Origin: Methylotenera sp. L2L1
GTDB lineage: Bacteria > Pseudomonadota > Gammaproteobacteria > Burkholderiales > Methylophilaceae
NCBI RefSeq assembly: GCF_000744605.1
Contig: NZ_JQMG01000001.1
Span: 1-64,000, forward strand
DNA length: 64,000 bases
Direction: 5' to 3'
The position numbers and the translations under genes were made by a program. Every line of letters starts with the position of its first letter. The first letter of the stretch is position 1. Shown in pieces: positions 63,082-64,000 of this stretch. A model generated the notes under the pieces. The model ran no database searches. It was not told the origin of the DNA and worked only from the letters and a program-made list of their open reading frames with translations.

Positions 63082-63318
63082 ATTGATCGTCTCCCTATAA
63101 ATTGGTTAAACCGTATAAATCCGAAGCCATCATGATTATCAATTTGGCGAGGTGCATTATGTGCCTTGGCTATTTTCCAAATAAGATGAAACATTCCCGA
63201 TGAAAAATGAAATTACTCATTGCAGTTACATCTTGTAACTAGTTATTTACCTCATTACACATCGTCGGGAATTATTCCCCTATTCAAGATTCTGTATTTA
63301 CAGAACAATCACTCCCTT
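63082..63318. promoter_or_regulatory. Divergent mxaF/kinase regulatory region
   Basis: CGGGAATTATTCCC at 63266-63279 is a perfect copy of the GGGA-N5-TCCC motif. A half site (TTCCCGAT) is at 63194-63201. GTTACATCTTGTAAC at 63225-63239 is another perfect palindrome (6-bp arms, TCT centre) and shares GTTACATCT with the xoxF upstream region at 39812-39820. The mxaF and kinase promoters must both lie here. Confidence 0.68.
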
Positions 63319-64000
63319 ATGAAAATCAAAGAACTCTGGAATTTACGTAAGGACTCTCAACGCGATGCAGCGGTTATTGCAGTCGTCATTGCGCTGATAT
63401 ATATCCTCATATTGTCAGTTAACTTAGCAGAAACGCTTGCCAATTGGTTTGCACAGTACGAAGAAGTACAACTAGATGAAGTGCCATTCCTCTTGTTACT
63501 AATCGCTCTTGGAATGGCATGGTTCTCAAGACGAAGAATGGTTGAACTGAATAAGGAAATTCATCTGCGTGTATCAGCAGAAGAAAAAATCATGCAACTA
63601 CTAGTACAAAACAAAGCACTCACTAGACACGTATTAAAAATCCAAGAGGCCGAACGCTTACATCTTGCTAGAGATTTACATGATGATATTGGGCAATATT
63701 TATTAGCGATTCGCTTAGATGCATCTGCATTAAATTTAAGTAAAAAAGATCAAAACCTACATGCATCTACCACCCTTTATGCAAAAAGAATTTTAGCCAA
63801 TGCCCAGCATATACAAGAGATGACCAGAACACTGATGCGTCGCCTAAGGCCAGCACCAACCAGTAGCCAGGACTGCACAGCAGCCATCAGCATATTGATT
63901 AAAGAGTGGCATGAGCAACAGCCACATATTCATCTAGAGATAAATGTTGAGGCCTGCTCCTCTTTATTCACAGAACAAATCAACATCACCATTTATAGAT
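63319..64000 (+). CDS. MxaY-like sensor histidine kinase, N-terminal part (runs off the window)
   Basis: The frame is open from ATG 63319 to the window end (227 codons). It has two helices (about 19-36 and 55-70) separated by a short periplasmic loop, a coiled-coil stretch (about 80-110), then HisKA_3 with RDLHDDIGQYLLAIRLDAS (phospho-acceptor His at about 121) and LRPAP. The ATP-binding domain is beyond the edge. It differs from the MoxY-like kinase at 41572 in having only a short periplasmic segment. Divergent position from mxaF suggests control of methanol dehydrogenase; a partner response regulator probably follows outside. Confidence 0.85.
   Translation, partial: MKIKELWNLRKDSQRDAAVIAVVIALIYILILSVNLAETLANWFAQYEEVQLDEVPFLLLLIALGMAWFSRRRMVELNKEIHLRVSAEEKIMQLLVQNKALTRHVLKIQEAERLHLARDLHDDIGQYLLAIRLDASALNLSKKDQNLHASTTLYAKRILANAQHIQEMTRTLMRRLRPAPTSSQDCTAAISILIKEWHEQQPHIHLEINVEACSSLFTEQINITIYR

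Overview
The window (about 40% GC by eye outside the repeat array) comes from a methylotrophic betaproteobacterium, most likely a Methylophilaceae member (Methylotenera/Methylophilus-like). The evidence is a classic calcium methanol dehydrogenase operon in the order mxaF-J-G-I-R-S-A-C-K-L-D (53134-63081), a separate lanthanide-type xoxF gene (37860-39764), and two MoxY/MoxX-type sensor systems. The assignment rests on gene content only.

Region 1 (1-14762) is a Lap-type biofilm adhesin system. A giant LapA-like adhesin on the minus strand is built of about ten almost identical 702-bp repeats and has an N-terminal retention module with a TAAG cleavage motif. Divergent from it are lapG (periplasmic protease) and lapD (degenerate GGDEF/EAL receptor); beyond them lie lapB and lapC (type I secretion ATPase and membrane fusion protein) and a LuxR-family regulator. 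LapD-like control of LapG should decide whether the adhesin stays on the surface. The array carries a 1-base frameshift near 570 and runs off the left edge.

Region 2 (14982-28575) is an MSHA-like type IV pilus / type II secretion-like operon on the minus strand: three prepilins, a PilM/N-like fusion, a PilO-like protein, an ATPase, an inner-membrane platform, a PilP/GspC-like protein, a secretin and a lipoprotein. A PglL-type O-glycosylation ligase lies upstream. The first prepilin has a sigma-54 promoter and a structured leader.

Region 3 (28576-30599) holds a small PepSY protein and a candidate sigma-54-driven structured RNA ending in a strong terminator. The two good sigma-54 promoters and the PepSY gene share an upstream palindrome, TGGTTGT-WA-ACAACCA, about 130-145 bp before the predicted transcript starts. 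This suggests a small, undescribed enhancer-binding-protein regulon.

Region 4 (30600-45663) is the xox cluster: xoxF, a XoxJ-like binding protein fused to ankyrin repeats, cytochrome cL-like XoxG, two YVTN beta-propellers, a DUF1924/SHP cytochrome, two MxaD-like proteins and a SoxYZ-like carrier. It is followed by a Sel1 protein, the MoxX/MoxY two-component pair and a TonB-dependent receptor.

Region 5 (45865-52907) is a second mxaRSACKL-like set with no dehydrogenase genes, divergent from a MocR-type regulator. Region 6 (53134-64000) is the complete mxa operon and a divergent, truncated histidine kinase.

A 13-bp palindrome, GGGA-(A/T)5-TCCC, recurs upstream of xoxF, xoxG, the YVTN gene, moxY, the TonB receptor and mxaF. 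It is a candidate common operator for the methanol dehydrogenase switch.
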